Shown piece after piece: positions 18,801 through 25,413 of a stretch of 35,399 nt of DNA (the stretch's first letter is position 1; every line of letters starts with the position of its first letter). Source of the DNA: Bacteroidales bacterium (GTDB taxonomy: Bacteria; Bacteroidota; Bacteroidia; Bacteroidales; Azobacteroidaceae); NCBI GenBank assembly GCA_003851245.1, contig BHEP01000029.1:1-35399 (forward strand), given 5' to 3'. The notes below the pieces were generated by a model, which was not told where the DNA came from, did not search any database, and saw only the letters and a program-made list of their open reading frames with translations. The position numbers were made by a program, and so were the translations under genes.

Positions 18801-19158
18801 CGCTGATACTTGTTTTATTTCCTACCACTATACCTTGCTGATTATAGCCAATGTATGTAAATAAAAGTTCGCTACTACTGCTGTTTACATTTATGTTAAA
18901 TTTTCCATCAAGGTCGGTAATGGTGCCCCTGGTGGTTCCTTTTTCGGTAACGCTGACGCCAATTAGGGCCTCCCCGCCTTTATCTGTGACTATTCCTTGT
19001 ATTCTTAGGCCCTCTTGCTGCGAACTTGTGTAGCCCTTAGTGTTAGTGCCCTCTGCCATTGCCTGCCTACTATTTGCTATCAGAAGTATACAGGCAATAC
19101 TCAGCCCACAAAGAAGCTTTAATATTCTAAGCCCCCTTTTTTCTTGTTTTGCATTCAT
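15805..19158 (-). CDS. SusC/RagA-family TonB-dependent outer-membrane transporter, copy 1
   Basis: The 1117-residue protein starts with a signal segment (cut near QAMA), then a carboxypeptidase-like regulatory domain (about 50-125; GEALIGVSVTEKGTTRGTI). The plug follows (LDELVVVGFGTQKKENLTGAV), containing the SusC signature SVLKDAASASIYGARAAFG. A beta-barrel ends in the expected aromatic residue (FGLQVTF). It imports glycan fragments bound by its SusD partner using TonB energy. It is 67 bp downstream of the metallophosphoesterase gene, with no obvious promoter of its own. Its N-terminal 150 residues are strikingly like those of the second SusC at 27278-30607, while the barrel diverges. Confidence 0.95.
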   Translation of the reverse strand: MNAKQEKRGLRILKLLCGLSIACILLIANSRQAMAEGTNTKGYTSSQQEGLRIQGIVTDKGGEALIGVSVTEKGTTRGTITDLDGKFNINVNSSSSELLFTYIGYNQQGIVVGNKTSISVQLNEDAQMLDELVVVGFGTQKKENLTGAVASVDVAKALASKPITNIEKGLQGVTPGLSVTYGSGKLGSSAKINIRGSGTIVDGVASGKPLVLVDGIPTDLSLVNPEDVASISVLKDAASASIYGARAAFGVILITTKTGKMSDKVSISYSGNMAFNNPSKLVDFADPEVELTSMIAAAGRAGRAAEAFGMNFNTLLAGVQKWKKEYANNRTSNEMVYGEDWEIIDKRMHFYRVWDPHKEMLNEWTPQQSHNLSAQGRMGDKSSFMVSLGYSNQEGLMKIQSEDMAKYNANIGFNSELTKWLKADFRVLASRQNYNSPYNYYDNSGYNRAENNGYFGYYMRWGSYFPYGQYDGKKFRHAPGYMENANQNVEQTDYVRLNGSLTAQLTKKLQVITEYSIANKNINHKLNGGTVDLWDFWAPLSSNNVEDMKLTRLVGAGDLHDRVAAAKSLDQTQVFNAYATYTESINKSHNFKAMAGTNIEWNDFERSYSERRALMDKDKPEFGLATGQQFSSSIYDGFSPLHSQYAIAGLFGRLNYDYQGRYLLEVNGRYDGSSRFPSNSQWAFFPSASVGYRVSEEAFMRSTKSFMNDLKLRASVGSIGNQNIAANAFLPVMRSTTANWVTNGVMTPSVDLPRVVDPGLSWEKVVTYDIGADVQFLNGMFGVSFDWYQRNTSGMLAPGKSLPDVFGADAPLTNAGDLRTRGYELSLDFNYPINKNISVFANLSLADYQSVVTKWNNVSKTLGLMYEGRKLGEIWGLETDRLYQVDDFTNGILNDGSASQASLQRSGFIFGPGDIKYKDLNNDGKIDAGKRTLDDHGDLKIIGNTTPRYQYGIRLGGNGYGFDLDIFFQGVGKRDFWADSDLILPLYNRTDALYGNQLDYWTPQNTDAYFPNPFPGSSASALASGTTGSNNFVTQSKYMLDMSYLRLKNITFGYTLPARLSKKAYMEKARIYFSAQNVAEFVSDKLPVDPEIDEKEAAWGRTYPYTRTVSFGLQVTF

Positions 19159-19225
19159 AGATTATTACTTTTAAGTGTTATTCAAGGTGATTTTATATTA
19201 TTATTAAATATTACTCCTATTCTTT

Positions 19226-21067
19226 TTACTTCACATCCAGCCTGCCCACTACACCCTCGGCGTTGGTAAATATGCAGGTCTTATTGCTCAAGGGCACCAC
19301 CGTGTTTGTTAGCGAGTTGCCTATTTTGTGCTTCCATAGCAACTTTCCCGAAGCGGCCTTTATGGCAAATACGAGTCCATTTTTGGTACTTCCAAATACC
19401 ACTCCACTTTTTTCTACCGGCATCGATGGCGCGTGTTCGTATCCAAAACCCACATTGCACGCCCATAGCTGCTGGTGAGTATTGCCCTTAGTAGTATATG
19501 CTACTACGCTGTCTTGCATAGTTTTGCTATATATGCGCATGCCATCTTCAGAAAGCCCTATTGTTTCTCTCACCACCGATTGCTTTGTTTGCCAAACAGT
19601 GTTTCCACTACTGGCATCAATGGCAGTCATCACCCTGTCGGGAGCCGTAATAAACACCTTGCCCTCACTTGCCACAGGCCATACTGCGGCAGGGGAAAAG
19701 TGCATGCGGGAGAGTCCGCCATTCCACTGCCAGAGCAAGCTTCCATCAGCCTTATTTAAAGCGTAAAGCTGGTTATCCCAAGCCCCAAAAATTACCTTGT
19801 CAAGGTAAATTAAGGGGCGGGTCTCAATATATCCCTTTATTGATGTGTATTCCCATATAAGCGATCCTTTGTTTAGGTCTATGCAGCGAAAGGAATTGTC
19901 GCTGCCTCCTATGTATACCCTTCCATTTTCTATTGTCGCTGCACCCAAAATTGCTTCTTTGCAAGGATATTTCCACAGCAAGGTGCCAGTTTGTGTGTCG
20001 AGACAATATATATGCTTGTCGGCTGATCCAAACACTATCCTCTTGTCGGCAGCAGCAGGAGTTCCAAAAATACTATTTTGAGATTCAAACGCCCATATTT
20101 CTTTGCCATTTTTCAGATCAAAGCAGGTAATAAATCCCATGCCGTCGGCCACATACACTTTTTTATCGTATACCACGGGCGAGGAATAAATCCCTCTCCC
20201 TGTTTGCACCATCCAAGTTTCTTTTACTTGGGAAAATTCCTTATTTACCGAAAAATCGGGTCGTTTGTATGCAGTATTATCACTATTGAAGTAGTTTGTT
20301 TTGAGCGAATAAGCGCCCCATCGCAGGGGCTGTCCTCCAATATTTTGCTGCGATACGACAATAGAATCGGCACTTATTTCATAGATAGAGTATCCTCCTA
20401 CATCCTCTTTGGCTCTTAGGGTAGATCTGTTGACGATGCCAGGTATCCCATCGTAAGTCATTAGCTTATTGCCGTGGTAATGCCCTCCCAGTACAGCTCT
20501 TACATTGTAGTTTCTGAGCAAGTCGGTCACCTCATACCAATTGTCGACATCGCCATCAAGTAGGGGGTAATGCGTAACTATGATTACGGGCCTTTCTTTA
20601 CCTGCAATATCTAGTTCTCTTTTGAGCCACCTTATATCCTGCGGTAGCACGTGCCCGTCTGCCATACGCACCAGAGGGCCTGTATTGAAACCCAGAAACA
20701 AGAAGCCTTGGTGCTCAAAGCTAAACTTGTCGGAGCCAAAGATGTGGGCAAAATCTGTAAATCCCGATTCTGTCCACTTCGTTTCATGATTGCCAGAGGT
20801 GATGTGGTATTTAAGTTTGAGCTTATCCAAGCTTTTCTTTGCTTGTAGCAGGGATGCCCTATCACCCTCTTCGGTGATGTCGCCAGCAATAAGCACAAAA
20901 TCCAAGCCCTCGGTATTATTGATCTGCTCTACGGCACGCTCCAGGTCTTGGGTCGGAATCTCATTGGCAGAAATATGCAAGTCTGTAAGCAGAGCGAAGC
21001 GAAAATCACCAGCTTGAGCCTTGAAGGCAGCAAATAGAAGGGCTGCGATTATAAATAAATTTTTCAT
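19226..21067 (-). CDS. Secreted calcineurin-like metallophosphoesterase fused to PQQ-type beta-propeller
   Basis: The 613-residue protein has a signal peptide (1-19, KAQA|GD). The metallophosphoesterase domain (about 21-270) has all metal ligands: Asp29 and His31 (TDLH), Asp63 (GDITEEG), Asn93-His94 (GNHE), His166 (THYP), and His196 and His198 (GGHYH). The C-terminal 320 residues form PQQ-like propeller blades (repeated D-x-x-x-G-x-x-x-W, e.g. GKEIWAFES, GTLLWKYP, GSLLWQW, GKLLWKH). The start at 21067 gives a clean signal peptide; an in-frame start 30 codons upstream would precede it with a Cys-rich tract. It is the first gene of the salvage unit. A phosphodiesterase acting on wall-linked phosphate polymers or phosphorylated sugars is conceivable but unproven. 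Confidence 0.85.
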   Translation of the reverse strand: MKNLFIIAALLFAAFKAQAGDFRFALLTDLHISANEIPTQDLERAVEQINNTEGLDFVLIAGDITEEGDRASLLQAKKSLDKLKLKYHITSGNHETKWTESGFTDFAHIFGSDKFSFEHQGFLFLGFNTGPLVRMADGHVLPQDIRWLKRELDIAGKERPVIIVTHYPLLDGDVDNWYEVTDLLRNYNVRAVLGGHYHGNKLMTYDGIPGIVNRSTLRAKEDVGGYSIYEISADSIVVSQQNIGGQPLRWGAYSLKTNYFNSDNTAYKRPDFSVNKEFSQVKETWMVQTGRGIYSSPVVYDKKVYVADGMGFITCFDLKNGKEIWAFESQNSIFGTPAAADKRIVFGSADKHIYCLDTQTGTLLWKYPCKEAILGAATIENGRVYIGGSDNSFRCIDLNKGSLIWEYTSIKGYIETRPLIYLDKVIFGAWDNQLYALNKADGSLLWQWNGGLSRMHFSPAAVWPVASEGKVFITAPDRVMTAIDASSGNTVWQTKQSVVRETIGLSEDGMRIYSKTMQDSVVAYTTKGNTHQQLWACNVGFGYEHAPSMPVEKSGVVFGSTKNGLVFAIKAASGKLLWKHKIGNSLTNTVVPLSNKTCIFTNAEGVVGRLDVK

Positions 21068-21104
21068 CTCTTTATTTTTTTTTACTGTTTGCACTACGAG
21101 ATAG

Positions 21105-21135
21105 CAAATGTAAGTCTTTGTTTTGAAACAACAAC
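21105..21135 (-). promoter_or_regulatory. Bacteroidetes-type promoter for the peptidoglycan-salvage operon
   Basis: On the minus strand, TACATTTG (21112-21105) matches the Bacteroidetes -7 consensus TAnnTTTG and is followed by C. Nineteen bases upstream lies GTTG (21135-21132), a 3-of-4 match to the -33 element TTTG. Transcription would start around 21098, about 30 bases before the ATG of the metallophosphoesterase gene. No other comparable element was found in the tight spacers down to murQ. Confidence 0.55.
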
Positions 21136-21205
21136 ATGTATTACACATATTTAACAATTAGGAACATAAATTAATTATTTTGTGAAAAGATTGCGTGAGC
21201 GACAA

Positions 21206-21724
21206 TGCGTATACCTACCCTCAAAGCATATTTTAGTGGACGAAAATGGTGCCGAATTGGTCATCACGAGACCTATGGAAGGTGCTAGAATACACAGAAT
21301 ACAGGCACTTTTTGACGGTAACAGAGAAAGCAAAAGAATACCAACTCTGGAAAGAGGAACTTATTCATATTATAAATACGGCACACCTTCAAACGCAACT
21401 GAAAGTCAAGGCTCAAATGCTGTAGCTCTATTGGAATTTAGGGTCGCAAATCTTGCAAAAACGAAATGAAGGCGGTTGACGACCACGTTCGGGCGGAGAG
21501 TGACAATCCGACAATTGGTTTGTTATTGTGCAAAACCAAGAGCAATATAAAAGCAGAGTACGCCTTACGGGATATTATGCAACCTTTGGGTAGCTAAAGT
21601 ACGAAACCGAACGGATACTGGCAGAGGTTCGCTATACGCTGCCCTCTATTGAGAAATTGGAAGAAACGGAGAATGGGAAAGCTCGTGTTGGCCCTTGCAA
21701 AATAAAAAAGGCACCATAAGCAAG
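21206..21724 (+). pseudogene. Chimeric pseudogene: DinD N-terminus joined to internally deleted YhcG/DUF1016 nuclease
   Basis: Reading across frames gives VDENGAE, then after a frameshift near 21257 WSSRDLWKVLEYTEYRHFLTV-TEKAKE. This is the start of DinD (DNA damage-inducible protein D). It runs directly into QLWKEELIHIINTAHLQTQL, a stop (TAG 21423) and LYWNLGSQILQKR, which is the DUF1016 N-terminal domain. From 21472 the frame reads AVDDHVRAESDNPTIGLLLC and AEYALRDIMQPLG, the C-terminal part of YhcG-type PDDEXK nucleases. LPSIEKLEE follows after another shift. About 200 residues containing the nuclease catalytic core are missing. The gene is dead: at least two frameshifts, two stops and two deletions. 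Confidence 0.7.
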
Positions 21725-21887
21725 GCGTTTTAAAGCGAAAACATGCTTAATTAACGACCTTGTTGACCGTTCATTTTTGGACAACAAGATAAAGCGAATG
21801 TACAAACGCTCATATCAGGATAAATTGAGTAGGTTTTTAAGATAGGCAAACAAGGCATTAGCAACTAGGAGACCAGCATACAAACTA
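21725..21887. other. Short spacer with an unrecognised 40-codon open stretch
   Basis: Plus-strand frame up to the TAG at 21843-21845 reads LINDLVDRSFLDNKIKRM followed by YKRSYQDKLSRFLR. It looks protein-like but has no start codon nearby, and I cannot assign a family. It is probably another gene remnant in this decayed region. Confidence 0.25.
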
Positions 21888-23290
21888 TTATTTTTTATAG
21901 AAATTCTTAAATTTAGACTTTTCTAAAAGTTCCTCTGTCACTTTTTCTGCATTGATTTCTAAGGAACTGTGTCCCATCACATGCACCTGCGCATGCTTGG
22001 CCTTAAGTTTTCTTGCATCAACCTCGCTGCCTGCGCCCACCGCATATTTTACGAAAGAGCTACTACCCGTGGCCGACAGTTTGCTTCCTGCGGCGGCACT
22101 AATATTTAGATATTCAGCATCCACATTCAACTTGCCAGAGGCGCATTCCATAACCACCGTTAATGAATCTATAGATAGAGTCTTATTCATTTCCAATACA
22201 GAGTTGTGAAGATACAGATATTTTAGATTATCGGTGTAAATATATACTGTATCTTTTGGCATGCTGCCTCTTTGATCTTTTATAGAATATTTTAAGACCC
22301 CATCTTTAGAGAGTTCTTTTGTGGCATCAGATTCATTGAGGATATGAATACGAAAAGACTCTGCGGGAAAGTATATGTGAGATTGATGTTTTGAGACAGA
22401 TATCCAAAAGGAGCCTCTCTCCCTCTTTTATCATAATTCAAAGTGTCGTTTGGAAAATAAAAAAATTCATTTTCCCTAGACCATCTTTGCGTGTAGTCTC
22501 GCCAATTTAGGTTGTATTCCAAAGATAGTTCTGATTTGTCAAAAATAGTTTTTACGCTTATATTCCCATTCAAAAATCCAGTTGTTAGAGCCCCAAATTC
22601 ATTGACACTTACATAAGTACCTGTATTCTCTTTTTTCAATATAATATTTATAGCCCCCGAATTAGAATCTAAATCCCGAATAGAGGCTGATTGATTATAT
22701 TCTACCCGCAGTATTTGACTTGCTTTTAGCGCAATAACTTATGCTATTGATGAGTTTATTCCGTTGATGCGGTATATAACTCCATCTGTGCCCACAATTC
22801 GTACTGTCTGATTGAAGGGGTCTACAAATAAGCCAGGTAATTGCAATTGTTGCAAAAGATCAATCCCCTAATTTGAAGCCTTTAGTTGCTGCGAAGTAGG
22901 AAATACTATAGTTTTATTTACACCCTCAATGATAGACTGGGCAGTTACTACAATCTCATCAAGCCTATTTGTACTATCTACATACATTGCTATTGAACCT
23001 AAATCGATATCCTTACTTTCAGTATTTTTAACAGACAATCGGGTATCGACATAGCCCATATACGAAACATATATGTCAAAACTATCTAAAGGCACTTTCA
23101 TTCTGGACTCACCTTTCTCATCTGCTGTATATGAGCTGTGTAGAGTTGAACCTGCACCTAAAATCTTTATACTTGCCTGTGGTAAAGGCAGTGCATCGTC
23201 TTCGGATACAATTTTAATCCTGATGTCTTGAGAAATACATATCATCGGAAACCATGTACAGAACAGGAATAAAAGTCCAAGTTTTTTCAT
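21888..23290 (-). pseudogene. Chimeric pseudogene: TonB-dependent receptor N-terminus joined to DUF2807/GIN-domain tail
   Basis: The start (23290) gives a signal peptide (MKKLGLLFLFCTWFPMICIS), a carboxypeptidase-like domain and LDEIVVTAQS. A TAG at 22868-22870 interrupts the frame, which continues GIDLLQQLQLPGLFVDPFNQ and INGINSSIA to a TAA near 22740. It then continues through the plug (ILRVEYNQSASIRD, GAINIILKKE) into the barrel up to SQNINLTYTFP near 22382. There the frame shifts and an unrelated sequence begins (SFRIHILNESDATKEL). It runs to 21888 with the Gly/Ser/Ala strand repeats of DUF2807 putative adhesin heads (NISAAAGSKLSATGSSSFVK). Most of the barrel and the start of the DUF2807 gene are missing, so a deletion has fused two genes. 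Confidence 0.7.
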
Positions 23291-23445
23291 TTTTTATAGT
23301 TTATTGTGTGTGATTTATATTTAAGAATCTAATTCTTTCCTGAAGCAGAACCCCCAAAAGAGGACAAAAGGATTAGCGCATCTTATTTCAGCTCAGTTGG
23401 TGCCAAAGAATCTAAAAAAAAAGTCATTAGCAACAAATATTTCTA
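23291..23445. other. Leader/spacer upstream of the TonB-receptor pseudogene
   Basis: No gene is supported. A plus-strand stretch reads EAEPPKEDKRISASYFSSVG but has no start codon and no family I recognise. AT-rich sequence surrounds it. Confidence 0.3.
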
Positions 23446-23645
23446 TTAAACTAACACAAATATACTAACTATATTATTAAAATACAATTTTAATGTTAAA
23501 AATTGAGGATATTTGAATGATTGGTCAATAAAACTTTTATGGTGTTCTTTTGATAAGCCACTGTGATTTACTAGCTTCGTTTTTAAGTCAGTAAATTGCC
23601 CTTCCAATCCATTGTTAGGCAATGTAACAAAATAATATGCAGCTT
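23446..23645 (-). pseudogene. Transposase C-terminal remnant
   Basis: Minus-strand frame reads YYFVTLPNNGLEGQFTDLK followed by TKLVNHSGLSKEHHKSFIDQ. This resembles the C-terminal end of DDE transposases of Bacteroidetes, which typically run like (P)NT-N-x-(L/I)EG-x-FTDLK-x-K-L-x-NH-x-GLS-(K/R)-x-x-(K)-x-FI. Only about 45 residues match; the rest of the transposase is absent and the frame then drifts into AT-rich sequence. The exact IS family was not determined. Confidence 0.45.
23457..23488 (-). promoter_or_regulatory. Relic promoter upstream of the TonB-receptor pseudogene
   Basis: Minus-strand TATATTTG followed by T (23464-23457) fits the Bacteroidetes -7 element TAnnTTTG. ATTG at 23488-23485, 20 bases upstream, fits the -33 element in three of four positions. 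The leader to the pseudogene ATG would be about 160 bases. In such AT-rich DNA a chance match is quite possible. Confidence 0.3.
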
Positions 23646-23820
23646 TGCACAAAAAAACTATGCAAAATATATCTGATTTAACGAATAGGCACACGAAACT
23701 TTTACCTCACTTAGATGATGAGATACGTAATTGGTGGAATGAGATAAGTATGGAGATACATGTGAGACATTTTCCTCCTGGCACGAGTAAGTGGAATAAA
23801 TTTCCAGCCCCAATATGTGG
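23645..23820 (+). pseudogene. ISAzo13-family transposase remnant
   Basis: The plus-strand frame contains IRNWWNEISMEIHVRHFPPG followed by TSKWNKF. The HFPPGTSKWNK block is a hallmark of ISAzo13-family transposases, which continue IEHR-x-F-x-F-I. Here the match breaks immediately after KWNKF. The remaining codons up to 23950 do not resemble transposase and run into the end of the symporter gene. It is a short dead fragment. Confidence 0.55.
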
Positions 23821-23875
23821 CGTCCATCAAAACGACGACCCTCTTTTGAGCCGAAATAATCTGTGTAGGTTCAAC

Positions 23876-25345
23876 TCAATTGATGCGCCTATTAATGGGT
23901 TTTCGCAACAACAACAAACCTACAAATGTAAACAAGGCATTCATAATTAGGAGCTCATAGCTAATAACATAGCCATTGAACCACGCTTCAGAATTGCTTT
24001 GTAGAATAAAGCATAATATTGGAGATATCAGTACCACCAAAGGAATAAACTTGTCGCGCACCTGCACTTTTGTAAAAATACCAAAGGCAAACAAGCCCAG
24101 TATTGGTCCGTAGGTGTAACTTGCCAATATATAGACAGCGTCTACCACACTCACATTGTTGAGTTGGTTGAAAACCAATATCACCAGCCCCATCACTACC
24201 GACATACCAATGTGCACACGCTTACGGGTGCTTGTAAGCTTCCTTTCGTCACAGTCTTTGCCTTTGGAAGCTCCCAAAATATCTACCGTAAAAGAGGTTG
24301 TCAAGGCGGTGAGTGCCGAGCCAGCAGCCGAATAAGCGGCAGAGATAAGTCCCACAATAAACAATACGCCGACAATGGCAGGAAAATAGCCCTGAGTGGC
24401 AATCATTGGAAAGAGCTGATCGGACTTTTCGGGAAGAGTGATGTCGTTGGTTTGTGCAAAGATGTAAAGCAAAACGCCTAGCACCAAAAACATTGCAACC
24501 ACAAAGAACTGCAATACACCACTTACAATCATATTTTTTTGAGAATCCTTATGATTTTTGCAGCTCAGATTTCTTTGCATCATATCCTGATCTAATCCTA
24601 CCAAAGCAATGACGGTAAAAACCCCAGCAAAAAACTGCTTAAAGAAATAACGCTTGTCGTTGATGTTGTCAAAAAAGAACATTTGCGAATAATCGTTTGA
24701 AGAAACGGCAGCAGACATTTGCCCAAAATCCATGTCCAAACTCGTGGCTATATAATAGATGCAGAGCACTACCGTCACCACCAAACAGCTTGTTTTGAGT
24801 GTGTCGGCCCAAATGATGGTTTTTACTCCCCCCTTGAAGGTATAGAGCCAAACTAAGGCAATGGTAAAAATGATATTCAATTCAAAGCCCAATCCTAAGG
24901 GTTCAAAGACTAGGAGTTGCAATACGGCGCAGACCAAAAATAAGCGTACAGATGCTCCCAGCATCTTGGAGACAAAAAATAGCCAGGCCCCACTTTTATA
25001 AGCTGCAAGTCCAAATCTGCTTTGCAAATACTCGTAGATAGACACCAAATTCATCCTATAAAAAAGCGGTATCAATACATACGCAATGATTACCTGACCT
25101 ACCACAAATCCGAGAACCATCTGCAGGTATGAAAAATTGGTGTCGGCGACCCATCCAGGAACAGAGATAAAGGTAACGCCCGATATGCTTGAACCAATCA
25201 TGGCGAAGGCAATTACATACCAAGGAGTTTTTTTGCTGCCAGAAAAGAAGGTTTTGTTATCGGCCTTGCGAGATGTGAGGTGACCTATCAAAAGTAGGGC
25301 AGCGAAGTAGGCAAAAATTGTTGTTAGTACTAATATAGGACTCAT
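23876..25345 (-). CDS. Sodium:solute symporter (SSS family)
   Basis: This 489-residue inner-membrane protein has about 13 hydrophobic segments. SSS landmarks include FFSGSKKTPWYVIAFAMIGS, SSISGVTFISVPGW (the Na+-site region of helix 1), AYVLIPLFYRMNLVSIYEYL with QSRFG, and GLDQDMMQRNLSCK, common in Bacteroidetes sugar- or acid-type SSS proteins. It imports a solute with sodium; the solute cannot be named. It follows the second susD gene after a 68 bp spacer containing a terminator-like hairpin, so it is probably co-regulated with, but partly uncoupled from, susCD copy 2. The 3' end abuts IS debris, but the protein appears full length. Confidence 0.9.
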   Translation of the reverse strand: MSPILVLTTIFAYFAALLLIGHLTSRKADNKTFFSGSKKTPWYVIAFAMIGSSISGVTFISVPGWVADTNFSYLQMVLGFVVGQVIIAYVLIPLFYRMNLVSIYEYLQSRFGLAAYKSGAWLFFVSKMLGASVRLFLVCAVLQLLVFEPLGLGFELNIIFTIALVWLYTFKGGVKTIIWADTLKTSCLVVTVVLCIYYIATSLDMDFGQMSAAVSSNDYSQMFFFDNINDKRYFFKQFFAGVFTVIALVGLDQDMMQRNLSCKNHKDSQKNMIVSGVLQFFVVAMFLVLGVLLYIFAQTNDITLPEKSDQLFPMIATQGYFPAIVGVLFIVGLISAAYSAAGSALTALTTSFTVDILGASKGKDCDERKLTSTRKRVHIGMSVVMGLVILVFNQLNNVSVVDAVYILASYTYGPILGLFAFGIFTKVQVRDKFIPLVVLISPILCFILQSNSEAWFNGYVISYELLIMNALFTFVGLLLLRKPINRRIN

Positions 25346-25363
25346 ATTGTTTGTTTTATATAT

Positions 25364-25404
25364 AAAACAGAGACAAGGTATTATGCTCCTCGTCTCTGTT
25401 TTTT
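25364..25404 (-). terminator. Strong hairpin between susD copy 2 and the symporter gene
   Basis: On the minus strand AAAACAGAGAC pairs perfectly with GTCTCTGTTTT. The inner GAGG/CCTT extends the stem to about 15 bp with a 9-base loop. The stem is followed by TTTTATATAT. It begins about 10 bases after the susD stop and ends about 19 bases before the symporter ATG. It could be an intrinsic terminator with partial read-through or an RNA-processing site that lowers symporter expression relative to susCD. Confidence 0.55.
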
Positions 25405-25413
25405 GATTGTTGA

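Noticed and set aside
21182..21469. Plus-strand 95-codon ORF as an intact novel gene
   Set aside because: Only its first 25 codons are meaningful; from 21258 the neighbouring frame carries DinD and DUF1016 sequence, so the ORF is a by-product of a frameshift.
22292..22639. Minus-strand 115-codon ORF as a separate outer-membrane protein
   Set aside because: It begins mid-protein (at a TTG) and is the in-frame continuation of the broken TonB receptor starting at 23290.
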